From DATGKK01 sp035294725 (GTDB lineage Bacteria > Actinomycetota > Acidimicrobiia > Acidimicrobiales > Bog-793), in the NCBI GenBank assembly GCA_035294725.1, contig DATGKK010000006.1, forward strand, positions 1 to 53,258: DNA of 53,258 nucleotides. The letters are read 5' to 3'. Of the stretch, positions 14,963-23,572 are shown piece by piece. The translations under genes and the position numbers were made by a program. Position 1 is the stretch's first letter; every line of letters begins with the position of its first letter. The notes under the pieces are model-generated. The model was not told where the DNA came from and ran no database searches. It saw only the letters and a list, made by a program, of their open reading frames with translations.

Positions 14963-15702
14963 GGGCAGGGCACCTCCACCACGTACTCGCCGGCCTCGGT
15001 GAAGCCGGTCACCCGGCCCCCTGCCGCGAGCGCCCCGCCGAGCGACTCCCGAAGGCGGCTCCGCCAGCTCTGGGCCTCCGAGGGGGAGCCTCGGCGGAGG
15101 GACTCGATGTCCTCGGGCGTCGCCACGAGGATCCGGCGCCCGGTGCCGGTTGTCGCAGGCGGCGAGGCGGGGGCGATCTCGCAGCGGACGAGGAGGCGGT
15201 CGCTCTCGCCTCCCGCTGCGTTCAGGGCGTCGTGCATCGGACCGTACGCGTTGGGCAGGTACCGCTCGACCCGGGCGGAGAGCGTCCGGAGGTTGAAGGC
15301 GGCGTTCCTGCGCACGAGGGGATCGAAGGTCCAGGTGATCGCGTGGTACCCCCGCTCGGCGGCCCAGGCCCGCTGGTGCGCCTTCAGCGCCGTCCCGACC
15401 CCGGTGCCCTGGTGGCCCGGCACCACGGCGGTGAGATGGGAGTGGAGCTCACGGGCCTCCGGTGGCCCCGACCACGCCACCGATCCGCCGGCGAGCTCGC
15501 CCGCCCGCCAGGCTCCGGCGACGTAGTTGCCCGAGAGCCGCAGGGCCGCCATGAGATGGGAGGTGACGGGCACGGCGCCGCCGGGCTCCCGCCAGAGCTC
15601 GCCGAAGAGCGCTTCGAGCTCCTCGAGCTCGCCCGTGTCGTCGACGAGCCTCACGTCGACGCCCGCCACCCTCGCAGCGTCGCGAGCGGCGTCCTCGGTC
15701 AC
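14959..15702 (-). CDS. GNAT-family N-acyltransferase (COG3375-like)
   Basis: 247 residues. Contains the acetyl/acyl-CoA binding motif VVPGHQGTGVGTALKAHQR and, further on, ITWTFDPLVRRNAAFNLRTL and YLPNAYGP, a combination typical of COG3375 predicted acyltransferases. Known homologues next to N-succinylamino acid racemases succinylate D-amino acids in a D-to-L conversion pathway (described in Geobacillus). Here too it overlaps the racemase gene by 4 bases. The GTG start has TACGAT 6 bases before it (15709-15714), so it is probably the leaderless first gene of the minus-strand operon. Confidence 0.82.
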   Translation of the reverse strand: MTEDAARDAARVAGVDVRLVDDTGELEELEALFGELWREPGGAVPVTSHLMAALRLSGNYVAGAWRAGELAGGSVAWSGPPEARELHSHLTAVVPGHQGTGVGTALKAHQRAWAAERGYHAITWTFDPLVRRNAAFNLRTLSARVERYLPNAYGPMHDALNAAGGESDRLLVRCEIAPASPPATTGTGRRILVATPEDIESLRRGSPSEAQSWRSRLRESLGGALAAGGRVTGFTEAGEYVVEVPCP

Positions 15703-15708
15703 GCCGTG

Positions 15709-15714
15709 ATCGTA
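15709..15714 (-). promoter_or_regulatory. -10 hexamer of the leaderless acyltransferase-racemase operon
   Basis: TACGAT on the minus strand lies 6 bases before the GTG start, the same arrangement as for the phosphorylase gene. No clear -35. Confidence 0.42.
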
Positions 15715-15755
15715 GGCAGCCGGCGCGCGCGGCTCCGAGCTCGCCTCTCGCCGGG

Positions 15756-15783
15756 GCCAGGCGCAGTGCTATACCTGGCGCAG
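15756..15783 (+). promoter_or_regulatory. Candidate cox promoter/operator
   Basis: GCCAGG (15756-15761) and CCTGGC (15774-15779) are an inverted repeat with a 12-base spacer, and GGCGCAG occurs twice as a direct repeat (15760-15766, 15777-15783). The only AT-rich bases of the intergenic region, TATACC (15770-15775), lie inside and could be the -10 of the cox operon, giving a leader of about 30 bases with AAAGG before the coxS ATG. Confidence 0.35.
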
Positions 15784-15809
15784 CTCGCCTGACGAAAGGG
15801 GTCCGCTCC

Positions 15810-16286
15810 ATGCAGGTGTCGGTCACGGTCAACGGGGTGCAACGGCGCGACGACGTCGAGCCGCGGATGCTGCTCGTCCATTATCTGAGAGAGGTCGCCG
15901 GGCTCACCGGCACGAACATCGGGTGCGACACGAGCTCGTGCGGGGCCTGCACGGTGCACGTCGACGGCGAGTCCGTGAAGTCGTGCACCATGCTCGCCGT
16001 GCAGGCCGAGGGGACCGAGATCACGACGATCGAGGGGCTCGCCGGCCCGGACGGGACCCTCCATCCGATGCAGGAGGCCTTCCGCCAGCACCATGGCCTC
16101 CAGTGCGGCTACTGCACGCCCGGCATGGTGATGGCGGCCACCTCGCTGCTGGCCGAGATCCCCTCCCCGACCGAGGCCGACGTCCGCGAGGGGCTCGAGG
16201 GCAACCTCTGCCGGTGCACGGGCTACCACAACATCGTGAAGGCGGTGCTCGCGGCGGCCGGCACGAGCACGGGAGGCGAGCGGTGA
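15810..16286 (+). CDS. coxS: Molybdenum hydroxylase small [2Fe-2S] subunit
   Basis: 158 residues. The plant-type [2Fe-2S] cluster is bound by Cys39, Cys44, Cys47 and Cys59, and the second cluster by Cys99, Cys102, Cys134 and Cys136 (CGYCTPG and CRCTGYHN). It passes electrons from the molybdenum subunit to the FAD subunit. It is the first gene of an S-L-M operon and overlaps coxL by 4 bases. The ATG follows a weak AAAGG. Length and cysteine pattern are normal for CO dehydrogenase or aldehyde oxidase small subunits. Confidence 0.93.
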   Translation: MQVSVTVNGVQRRDDVEPRMLLVHYLREVAGLTGTNIGCDTSSCGACTVHVDGESVKSCTMLAVQAEGTEITTIEGLAGPDGTLHPMQEAFRQHHGLQCGYCTPGMVMAATSLLAEIPSPTEADVREGLEGNLCRCTGYHNIVKAVLAAAGTSTGGER

Positions 16287-18658
16287 CGGCGACCGAGGCC
16301 GCGCCGAGCAGGCTGTTCGGCCAGCGGCTGCTCCGCAAGGAGGACCCGGCGCTGCTCACCGGCGAGTCCCGGTTCGTCGCCGACCTCGCCGTGCCGGGGG
16401 TGCTGCATGCCGCCATCGTGCGCAGCACCATCGCGCATGGCCGCATCACCTCGATCGACCTCTCCCCGGCCCTCGCGATCTCGGGCGTGGTTGCCGCCTT
16501 CACGGGAGAGGACCTGCGAGACGCCTGGGCCGGGCCCCTCCCGTGCGCCTGGTCGGTGACGCCGGACATGAAAAGCCCGGTCCACCTGCCGCTCGCGGTC
16601 GGGAAGGTCAACTACGCGGGCGAGGGCGTGGCCGTCGTGCTCGCCGAGTCGGAGTACACGGCCCGGGACGCCGCAGAGGCGGTCGTCGTCGAGTACGACC
16701 CCCTCCCGGCGGTCATCGACCTCGAGGACGCCCGCTCGGACCGGGTGGTGATCCACGAGGAGCTCGGCACGAACACGAGCTACACCTGGGAGCTGAAGCC
16801 GGACGAGGCCGCCGTCGACGCGGCGTTCGAGTCTGCGGCCCACCGGGTGCGGGGCCGGTACGTCCAGCAGCGCCTGATCCCCTCCGCCATGGAGCCTCGC
16901 GGGGTGCTCGTGGTGCCGCAGCCGTTCGGCAACGAGTACACGATCTACTCGGCCACCCAGATCCCCCACATCCTGAAGGTCATGCTGGCGCTCACACTCG
17001 GTCTGCCGGAGACCTCCCTTCGGGTCGTGGCGCCGGCGGTGGGCGGCGGGTTCGGCTCCAAGCTGGACGTCTACGCCGAGGAGGCGCTCGTCCTCGCCCT
17101 CGCGAGGCGGTTGCGTCGGCCGGTCCGCTGGATCGAGACCCGCTCGGAGGCCACCCAGGCCACGATCCAGGGGAGGGGCCAGATCCAAGAGATCGAGCTC
17201 GCTGCCGACCGTGACGGACGGGTGACGGCGGTCCGGGTGCGGCTGCTGGCCGACATGGGGGCGTACCTGCAGCTCGTGACGCCGGGCATCCCGCTCCTTG
17301 GAGCGTTCCTGTACGGCGGCGTCTACGACATCGGGGCCTACTCGTTCTCCTGCACGTCGGTGTTCACGAACATGACGCCGACCGACGCCTACCGGGGGGC
17401 CGGCCGCCCCGAGGCGACCTACGCGATCGAGCGGGCGATGGAGCTGCTCGCCCGCGAGGTGGGCGTCGACTCTGCAGAGATCCGGCGGCGCAACTACATC
17501 GCCGCAGAGAAGTTCCCGTACACCTCCTCGTCCGGCCTCGTCTACGACAGCGGGGCGTACGAGCCGGCCCTCGAGCGGGCTCTCGAGCTCGCCGGCGTGC
17601 CGGCGCTGCGAGAGGAGCAGGCGCGCCGGCGCAGCGCCGGTGACCGGGTCCAGATCGGGATCGGCATCTCCTCCTACATGGAGATGTGCGGCCTCGCCCC
17701 CTCGCGCGTCCTCGCCTCGCTCAACTACTCGGCCGGCGGCTGGGAGGCCGCCACGGTCCGGCTCCTGCCGACGGGCAAGGTGCAGGTCGTGACGGGCACC
17801 TCGCCGCACGGGCAGGGGCACGAGACCTCGTGGTCGATGATCGCCGCCGACCGGCTCGGGGTGAGCCCGGACGACGTCGAGGTGCTCCACTCCGACACGG
17901 CGATCGCGCCCTACGGCCTCGACACCTACGGCTCCCGCTCGCTCCCGGTCGGCGGCGTCGCCGTCGCGATCGCGACGGACCGGGTGATCGACAAGGCCCG
18001 CCTCATCGCCGCCCACCAGCTCGAGATCGCACCAGAGGACCTCGAGTTCAAGGAGGGGACCTTCCGCGCGAGGGGGACGCCCGAGCGCGCCATGCCGCTC
18101 GGCGCCGTCGCCTTCGAGGCATTCACGGCCCACAACCTGCCCGACGGCCTCGAGCCCAACCTCGAGGCGTCGGCGCACTTCGACCCTCCCAACTTCACGT
18201 TCCCCTTCGGGACTCACGTCTGCGTCGTCGAGGTCGACACCGAGACCGGAGCCGTCGTGCTGCGGTCGTACGCGGCCGTGGACGACTGCGGGCACCAGGT
18301 GAACCCGCTCATCGTGGAGGGGCAGGTGCACGGCGGCATCGCCCAGGGCGTGGCGCAGGCGCTGTTCGAAGAGGCCGTCTACGACGACGAGGGCAACCTC
18401 CGCACGAGCACGTTCGTCGACTACCTCGTGCCGGCCGCGAGCGAGCTGCCGAGCTTTGCGACCGACTCGACGGTCACCCCGAGCCCCACGAACCTGCTCG
18501 GGGTGAAAGGGATCGGGGAGGCCGGCACGATCGGCTCGGCGCCGTGCGTGATCAACGCCATCTGCGACGCTCTGTCGGGTTTCGGCATCGACGACATCGC
18601 GATGCCCGCCACGCCGGAACGGGTCTGGCGGGCGATCGAGGAAGCGAGGACATCATGA
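16283..18658 (+). CDS. coxL: Molybdenum hydroxylase large subunit (form II CoxL-like)
   Basis: 791 residues, the molybdopterin-cytosine-dinucleotide subunit of the xanthine oxidase family. The active-site loop reads AYRGAGR (369-375), which is the form II signature; true form I CO dehydrogenases carry AYRCSFR with the Cu-binding Cys. Glu746 in VKGIGEAG is the catalytic glutamate. GGGFGSK (254-260) is the conserved cofactor loop. Oxidation of CO is therefore not assured, and an aldehyde or heterocyclic substrate is at least as likely. It starts with GTG in a GTGA overlap with coxS and ends in an ATGA overlap with coxM. Confidence 0.92.
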   Translation: MTATEAAPSRLFGQRLLRKEDPALLTGESRFVADLAVPGVLHAAIVRSTIAHGRITSIDLSPALAISGVVAAFTGEDLRDAWAGPLPCAWSVTPDMKSPVHLPLAVGKVNYAGEGVAVVLAESEYTARDAAEAVVVEYDPLPAVIDLEDARSDRVVIHEELGTNTSYTWELKPDEAAVDAAFESAAHRVRGRYVQQRLIPSAMEPRGVLVVPQPFGNEYTIYSATQIPHILKVMLALTLGLPETSLRVVAPAVGGGFGSKLDVYAEEALVLALARRLRRPVRWIETRSEATQATIQGRGQIQEIELAADRDGRVTAVRVRLLADMGAYLQLVTPGIPLLGAFLYGGVYDIGAYSFSCTSVFTNMTPTDAYRGAGRPEATYAIERAMELLAREVGVDSAEIRRRNYIAAEKFPYTSSSGLVYDSGAYEPALERALELAGVPALREEQARRRSAGDRVQIGIGISSYMEMCGLAPSRVLASLNYSAGGWEAATVRLLPTGKVQVVTGTSPHGQGHETSWSMIAADRLGVSPDDVEVLHSDTAIAPYGLDTYGSRSLPVGGVAVAIATDRVIDKARLIAAHQLEIAPEDLEFKEGTFRARGTPERAMPLGAVAFEAFTAHNLPDGLEPNLEASAHFDPPNFTFPFGTHVCVVEVDTETGAVVLRSYAAVDDCGHQVNPLIVEGQVHGGIAQGVAQALFEEAVYDDEGNLRTSTFVDYLVPAASELPSFATDSTVTPSPTNLLGVKGIGEAGTIGSAPCVINAICDALSGFGIDDIAMPATPERVWRAIEEARTS

Positions 18659-19476
18659 TCCCGGCCGCATTCGACTACGCCCGTGCGGGCTCGGTGGACG
18701 AGGCGATCCGCCTTCTCGGCGAGGGCGGTGAGGACGCGAAGCTGCTCGCGGGCGGCCACTCGCTGCTCCCGCTCATGAAGCTGCGGATGGCGACGCCGTC
18801 ACTGCTCGTCGACATCGGCGGCGTCCGGGAGCTCTCCTACGTGCGCGACGAGGGCGAGACGGTGGCGATCGGGGCTCTCACCCGCCACGCGGAGCTTGCA
18901 AGGAGCGAGACGGCGCTGCGGGCGGTGCCCCTCATCGCCCACGTCGCCGGGCAGGTCGGCGACCCGCAGGTGCGCCACCGCGGCACGATCGGCGGCTCCC
19001 TCGCCCACGGCGATCCCGCCTCCGACCTCCCGGCCGCCTGCCTCGCCCTCGGGGCGACCTTCGCCACCGTAGGGCCCCGGGGGGAGCGCGCCATCGCGGC
19101 CGACGACTTCTTCACGGGCTTCCTCGAGACCGCGCTCAAGCCCGACGAGGTGCTCGTCGAGATCCGCGTGCCGAAGGCCGCCGGAGCGGCCTGGTCCTTC
19201 CAGAAGTTCAACCGCAGGGCCCAGGACTGGGCGATCGTGGGCGTCGCGCTGGCGAGGAACGGCTCGACCCGTATCGGCCTCGTCAACATGGGCTCGGTCC
19301 CGCTGCGGGCCAAGGGGGCAGAGGAGGCACTCGCCGCCGGCTCGAGTGCCGCCGAGGCGGCCGCGCACGCGTCGGACGGCCTCGAGCCGCCGAGCGACCT
19401 CAATGCCTCGGCCGAGTACCGGCGCCACCTTGCGACCGTGCTCGTACGACGAGCCCTCGAGCAGGCGGGCGCGTAG
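18655..19476 (+). CDS. coxM: Molybdenum hydroxylase FAD subunit
   Basis: 273 residues. FAD-binding motifs AGGHSLLPLMKLR (about 32-44) and GTIGGSLAHGDPASD (about 109-123) match the vanillyl-alcohol-oxidase-type fold of CoxM. It receives electrons from the iron-sulfur subunit and passes them to quinone or another acceptor. Last gene of the tightly overlapping S-L-M set; the MoxR gene follows after 86 bases with its own apparent promoter. Confidence 0.92.
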   Translation: MIPAAFDYARAGSVDEAIRLLGEGGEDAKLLAGGHSLLPLMKLRMATPSLLVDIGGVRELSYVRDEGETVAIGALTRHAELARSETALRAVPLIAHVAGQVGDPQVRHRGTIGGSLAHGDPASDLPAACLALGATFATVGPRGERAIAADDFFTGFLETALKPDEVLVEIRVPKAAGAAWSFQKFNRRAQDWAIVGVALARNGSTRIGLVNMGSVPLRAKGAEEALAAGSSAAEAAAHASDGLEPPSDLNASAEYRRHLATVLVRRALEQAGA

Positions 19477-19549
19477 AGCGAGCGCAAGCGCGGGCGAGGT
19501 CTGGAGCGCCGCGATCTGCGCCGGCTCTCGCCGGCCCGCCGGCGCTCGG

Positions 19550-19555
19550 TAACGT
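19550..19555 (+). promoter_or_regulatory. -10 hexamer of a leaderless coxD transcript
   Basis: TAACGT lies 7 bases before the ATG of the MoxR ATPase gene, implying that coxDE can be transcribed separately from coxSLM. No clear -35. Confidence 0.42.
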
Positions 19556-19562
19556 CGACGCC

Positions 19563-20522
19563 ATGGACGAGGACGTGAGCCTGCACACCGCCGGGCCGAA
19601 CGACGGTGTCGGGAGGGAGCGGCGCGCCGCCGCCTCCTCGGTCGTAGAGGTCTCCGCCGCCCTCGCCGCCCACGGCTACCTCGCCGACGAGGGGCTCGCG
19701 ACGGCGATCTTCCTCGCCCTGTCCCTCCGGCGCCCGCTGTTCCTCGAGGGCGACGCCGGCGTTGGAAAGACGGAGGTGGCAAAGGTCATCTCGGCGTGGA
19801 CGGGAGGGGAGCTGCTCCGCCTCCAGTGCTACGAGGGCATCAGCCTCGCCCAGGCGGCCTACGAGTGGGACTACCCCCGCCAGCTGCTCCATCTGCGTGC
19901 CGTCGAGGCGGCCGGCGAGTCGGCCCGGCAAGCCGAGGACGAGATCTACGACGAGCGCTTCCTCGTGCGCCGCCCGCTCCTGCGCGCCCTCGAGCCGAGC
20001 GAGGGCCCGCCGCCCGTCCTGCTCGTGGACGAGATCGACCGCGCCGACGACGAGTTCGAGGCGTTCCTTCTCGAGATCCTCTCGGAGTACGCCGTCACCG
20101 TGCCCGAGCTCGGCACCGTCAGAGCGACGACACCGCCCGCCGTGGTGCTCACCTCGAACCGGACCCGCGACGTGCACGACGCCCTGAAGCGCCGGTGCCT
20201 CTACCACTGGGTCGAGCATCCCGCCTTCGAGCGGGAGGTGCAGATCGTCCTGCTCCGGGCGCCAGCCGCCAGCGAGGGCCTTGCCCGCCAGATCGCCGCA
20301 GCCAGCGCCGCGCTGCGCGAGCTCGGGCTCTACAAGGCGCCGGGCGTGGCCGAGACCATCGACTGGGCCGCCGCGGTGGCCGCTCTCGGACGGACCGAGC
20401 TCGACGAGTCGACGGCCGACGTCACGCTCGGGGCCGTGCTCAAGTACCACGAGGACCAGGCCCGGGTGCGCGCGGCCGGGCTCGGCGAGATCGTGCGGGC
20501 GGCGGTCCTGCGCAGTGGCTGA
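19563..20522 (+). CDS. coxD: MoxR-family AAA+ ATPase (CoxD-like)
   Basis: 319 residues. Walker A GDAGVGKTE (63-71), Walker B VLLVDEIDRAD, sensor 1 VLTSNRTRDVHDALKRRC. MoxR ATPases work with VWA proteins as maturation chaperones; CoxD helps build the active-site metal centre of CO dehydrogenase. Residues 1-30 are a nonconserved tail. It overlaps the VWA gene by 8 bases, and the cox structural genes are just upstream, so the client is most likely the CoxL-type subunit. Confidence 0.9.
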   Translation: MDEDVSLHTAGPNDGVGRERRAAASSVVEVSAALAAHGYLADEGLATAIFLALSLRRPLFLEGDAGVGKTEVAKVISAWTGGELLRLQCYEGISLAQAAYEWDYPRQLLHLRAVEAAGESARQAEDEIYDERFLVRRPLLRALEPSEGPPPVLLVDEIDRADDEFEAFLLEILSEYAVTVPELGTVRATTPPAVVLTSNRTRDVHDALKRRCLYHWVEHPAFEREVQIVLLRAPAASEGLARQIAAASAALRELGLYKAPGVAETIDWAAAVAALGRTELDESTADVTLGAVLKYHEDQARVRAAGLGEIVRAAVLRSG

Positions 20523-21714
20523 GGCCGGCCGGCCCCCCGGCGGCGAGCAGGACCGGGCAAGCCGGGTCGTCGTGGCGTTTGCCGCCTCGCTGCGCCGGGC
20601 CGGGGTCGAGGTCCCGCTCGGGGCGACGATCGTGTACGCCGAGGCGCTCGGCGCCGTGGGCCTCGCCGACCGGGCCGGGGTGTACTGGGCGGGTCGGGCG
20701 ACGCTCGTCCGCCGGCCGGAAGACCGGGAGATCTACGACCGGGTCTTCCGCGAGTTCTTCGACGGCCTCCCCACCCGGCGCCCGGCTGCGGCAACCGAGC
20801 AGGTGACACTTGCCGTCGACAGCGACCAGGACGAGGAGGAGACAGGAGCCGGCCTGGAGCGGGCCGAGCCAGCCGGTCGAGAGCTCGCGCTGAGATACAG
20901 CGCCCTCGAGGTGCTCCGGCACGAGGACTTCGCCCGCTACGGGGAGGCCGAGTGGGCCGAGGCGCGCCGGGTCATCGCGGCGCTCCGGGCGCGCTCCGAG
21001 CGGAGGCCCACCCGGCGCCTGCGCCCCGCACCGCGCGGGAGCTCGCTCGACCTTCCGCGTACGGTGCGGGCCGCGCTCGCGAGCGACGGCGAAGCGGTGC
21101 GCAGGGCGTGGCGCAGCGAGTCGGACCGGCCGCGGCGGCTCGTGTTCCTCGTCGACGTCTCGGGCTCGATGGAGCCCTACGCCCGGGCCTTCCTCCGTTT
21201 CGCCCATGCGGCCGCCGTCTCCCGACCCGTCGGCTCGGTCGAGGTCTTCGCCGTCGGCACCCGTGTGACCCGCCTCACCCGGCAGCTCGCCTCCCGGGAT
21301 CCCGACGCGGCGCTCGCCGAGGCGGGACGACTCGTCGAGGACTGGTACGGCGGCACTCGCCTCGGCGCTGGGCTGCACGCCTTCAACGAGCGATGGGGGA
21401 GCAGGGGCGCGGCCCGGGGAGCAGTGGTCGTCATCTGCTCGGACGGCTGGGACCGGGGCGACCCCGACGAGCTCGCCGCCGAGATGGCCCGCCTCGGCCG
21501 TCTCGCCCACCGGGTCGTCTGGGTTAACCCGCTCCGGGCCTCGCCGGGCTACGAGCCCCTCGCCCGGGGCATGGCCGCCGCGCTCCCCTACGTGGACGAC
21601 TTCGTCGACGGGCACTCGATCGCCTCGCTCGAGGAGCTGGCGGCGATCGTGGCCGCCGGGCGCCGCTCGCACGGGCCCGCCGGCGCACCTTCTGCCGGGG
21701 ATGCTGCCCGGTAG
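20515..21714 (+). CDS. coxE: VWA-domain protein (CoxE-like)
   Basis: 399 residues. The C-terminal von Willebrand A domain has a MIDAS motif DVSGSM (214-219), then TRLGAGL and CSDGWDRGD supplying the other metal-site residues. The N-terminal half is helical with an acidic linker (about 103-118). CoxE partners the MoxR ATPase CoxD in metal-centre maturation. The GTG start inside the last codons of coxD gives an 8-base overlap; the frame is open further upstream but that overlaps coxD. Confidence 0.87.
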   Translation: MAEAGRPPGGEQDRASRVVVAFAASLRRAGVEVPLGATIVYAEALGAVGLADRAGVYWAGRATLVRRPEDREIYDRVFREFFDGLPTRRPAAATEQVTLAVDSDQDEEETGAGLERAEPAGRELALRYSALEVLRHEDFARYGEAEWAEARRVIAALRARSERRPTRRLRPAPRGSSLDLPRTVRAALASDGEAVRRAWRSESDRPRRLVFLVDVSGSMEPYARAFLRFAHAAAVSRPVGSVEVFAVGTRVTRLTRQLASRDPDAALAEAGRLVEDWYGGTRLGAGLHAFNERWGSRGAARGAVVVICSDGWDRGDPDELAAEMARLGRLAHRVVWVNPLRASPGYEPLARGMAAALPYVDDFVDGHSIASLEELAAIVAAGRRSHGPAGAPSAGDAAR

Positions 21715-21767
21715 GAGGTGCCCCGGCAGTACGCTCGTGCCAGGCGCACCGTAGAGGAGGGGCGCAG

Positions 21768-22286
21768 ATGTGGATCGTCGCTGGGATACTGCTCGGGCTC
21801 GTCGTGCTCGGGGTCGTGGCTGGGTTCCACGTCGGACCCCACGGCCATCTCGCAGGGGCCGTCGCGGGGATCCTCGCCGCGGTCTGGCTCATCGTCATGC
21901 TTGCCCTCGGCGACACGCGGCCGATCCTCTACGTGCTGCTCGGGGCCGACGTCAGCATCACGGCCCTCATGGGTTTCGCGGGCTGGCGTGTGCTGAGCTC
22001 GCCCGGCGGGCTCGCCGAGCACGACGTCCCGCCCCCCTCCGCCGAGGGGCACACCGGCATCGCGGTGAAACCGCTCGAGCCTGAGGGGATCGTGCGGGTC
22101 GACGGCGAGGAGTGGTCGGCCGTCTCGTTGAACGGCCCGGTTCCCGCCGGGGCCGAGGTCCAGGTGATCCGGGTGAGCGGGGTCAGGCTCGAGGTCTGGG
22201 GCGAGGAGAACCCTCCGCTGCCGCCGCCTCGGCGCCTCGAGGAGGCTCTCGCCGACCACCTCAAAGATGAAGGGGCTCCCCAATGA
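21768..22286 (+). CDS. NfeD-like membrane protein (short form)
   Basis: 172 residues: two or three membrane helices in the first 80 residues (MWIVAGILLGLVVLGVVAG and later ILYVLLGADVSITALMG), then an OB-fold domain (about 100-155) with GIVRVDGEEWSA and PAGAEVQVIRV, the NfeD signature. It lacks the ClpP-like protease part of long NfeD. Short NfeD proteins partner SPFH proteins, and the next gene is one, overlapping by 4 bases (ATGA). A strong Shine-Dalgarno, GAGGAGGGG, precedes the ATG. Confidence 0.85.
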   Translation: MWIVAGILLGLVVLGVVAGFHVGPHGHLAGAVAGILAAVWLIVMLALGDTRPILYVLLGADVSITALMGFAGWRVLSSPGGLAEHDVPPPSAEGHTGIAVKPLEPEGIVRVDGEEWSAVSLNGPVPAGAEVQVIRVSGVRLEVWGEENPPLPPPRRLEEALADHLKDEGAPQ

Positions 22287-23452
22287 TCGTCGGAATCATC
22301 GTCGCGGCGGTCGTGCTGGTCGCGTTGCTCGTGCTGGCCAAGGCGGTCCGGATCGCGCGGGAGTACCAGCGCCTCGTGCTCTTCCGGCTCGGCCGGGCCG
22401 TCGGCACGCGAGGGCCGGGGATCATCTTCCTCAACCCGGTGACGGACCGGACCGTGCTCGTCGACCTGCGCGAGCAGTACCTCGAGGTGCCGCACCAGAC
22501 GGCGATCACGAAGGACAACGCCCCGATCTCGATCGACTTCATCATCTTCTACAAGGTCGTCGATCCCTCGCTGTCGGTCCTCGCCGTCGGGAACTTCGCC
22601 GGCGCAGCCCTCAACGTCGCCGCCACCACGCTCCGCTCCGTTGTGGGCGACATGCCGCTCGACGACGTTCTCTCCAAGCGGGAGGCGATGAACGCCCTTC
22701 TGCGCGTCCGGCTCGACGAGGTGACCGAGCGCTGGGGCGTCAAGGTCACGAACGTCGAGGTGCGCGAGGTGAACCCGCCTCCGAGCGTCCAGGAGGCGAT
22801 GACCCGCCAGATGTCGGCCGAGCGCACCCGGCGGGCCCAGGTGACCGAGGCCGAAGGCTCGAAGGCGGCGGCGATCCTCGCCGCAGAAGGGCAGAAGCAG
22901 TCGGCGGTGCTGAGCGCCGAGGGGCAAAAGCAGGCAGCTGTGCTGGCGGCGGACGGTGAGCGCCAGGCGGCGCTGCTCCGGGCGCAAGGCTACGCGAGCG
23001 CGCTGAACGCGATCTTCGGGGTCGCACGCACCCTCGACGAGAACACGCTCGCCCTCCAGTACCTCGACACCCTCCGCCAGATCGGCACGTCGCCCTCTAC
23101 GAAGTTCGTGGTCCCGATGGAGGTCGGGAGCATCGTCGCCGGAGTGCGGGGGCTGCTCGCGAGCCAGGCAGGGTCGCCCGCCCCACACCCGGCGCCGTCC
23201 CTCGACGGCCCCGGCGGGGACGGGGCGCCCGGCGCCGCCTCGCCGGCCGCGGCGGAGATCGAAGCTGAGATCGAGGCGACGAGGACCGCCGCCGCCGCTG
23301 ATCCCGGCCTCCCCGAGGAGCTGCTGGGGGCGGTGATGGACGGTCCCGCCGATCATGCCGGCGACACCGCCTCTACGCTGGCCCCGAGCTCTCCCGCCCC
23401 GGCCGGGGCGGGATCGACCACGACGACGAACGGCTCGGACTCGCAGCCCTAG
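22283..23452 (+). CDS. SPFH/band 7 (stomatin/slipin-like) protein
   Basis: 389 residues. One N-terminal membrane helix (about 2-20), then the SPFH domain (about 25-190) with EYQRLVLFRLGR, GPGIIFLNP and VDLREQYLEVP. A coiled-coil follows (about 190-235) built of AEGQKQ-type repeats. The last 100 residues are Ala/Pro/Gly-rich and probably disordered. Such proteins form membrane-associated rings or microdomains together with NfeD proteins. It overlaps the NfeD gene. Confidence 0.88.
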   Translation: MIVGIIVAAVVLVALLVLAKAVRIAREYQRLVLFRLGRAVGTRGPGIIFLNPVTDRTVLVDLREQYLEVPHQTAITKDNAPISIDFIIFYKVVDPSLSVLAVGNFAGAALNVAATTLRSVVGDMPLDDVLSKREAMNALLRVRLDEVTERWGVKVTNVEVREVNPPPSVQEAMTRQMSAERTRRAQVTEAEGSKAAAILAAEGQKQSAVLSAEGQKQAAVLAADGERQAALLRAQGYASALNAIFGVARTLDENTLALQYLDTLRQIGTSPSTKFVVPMEVGSIVAGVRGLLASQAGSPAPHPAPSLDGPGGDGAPGAASPAAAEIEAEIEATRTAAAADPGLPEELLGAVMDGPADHAGDTASTLAPSSPAPAGAGSTTTTNGSDSQP

Positions 23453-23454
23453 TA

Positions 23455-23466
23455 GCGGGCGCCCGC
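23455..23466. terminator. GC palindrome after the SPFH gene
   Basis: GCGGGCGCCCGC is a perfect 12-bp palindrome two bases after the stop codon. It could form a small hairpin and may be a weak terminator; no T-tract. Confidence 0.25.
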
Positions 23467-23572
23467 CCGATCCCGGGCTGCCCCGCCTCGCCGGAGCCGG
23501 GAGCGGCGAGGCTCCTCGCGCGGCCAGGCTCCGCGGGCGCGACATGACCACGACCAGATGGATGGGAGCCAC

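Noticed and set aside
16283..18658. Calling coxL a proven carbon monoxide dehydrogenase
   Set aside because: The active-site loop is AYRGAGR rather than the Cu-binding AYRCSFR of form I enzymes, so only a form II CoxL-like assignment is justified.
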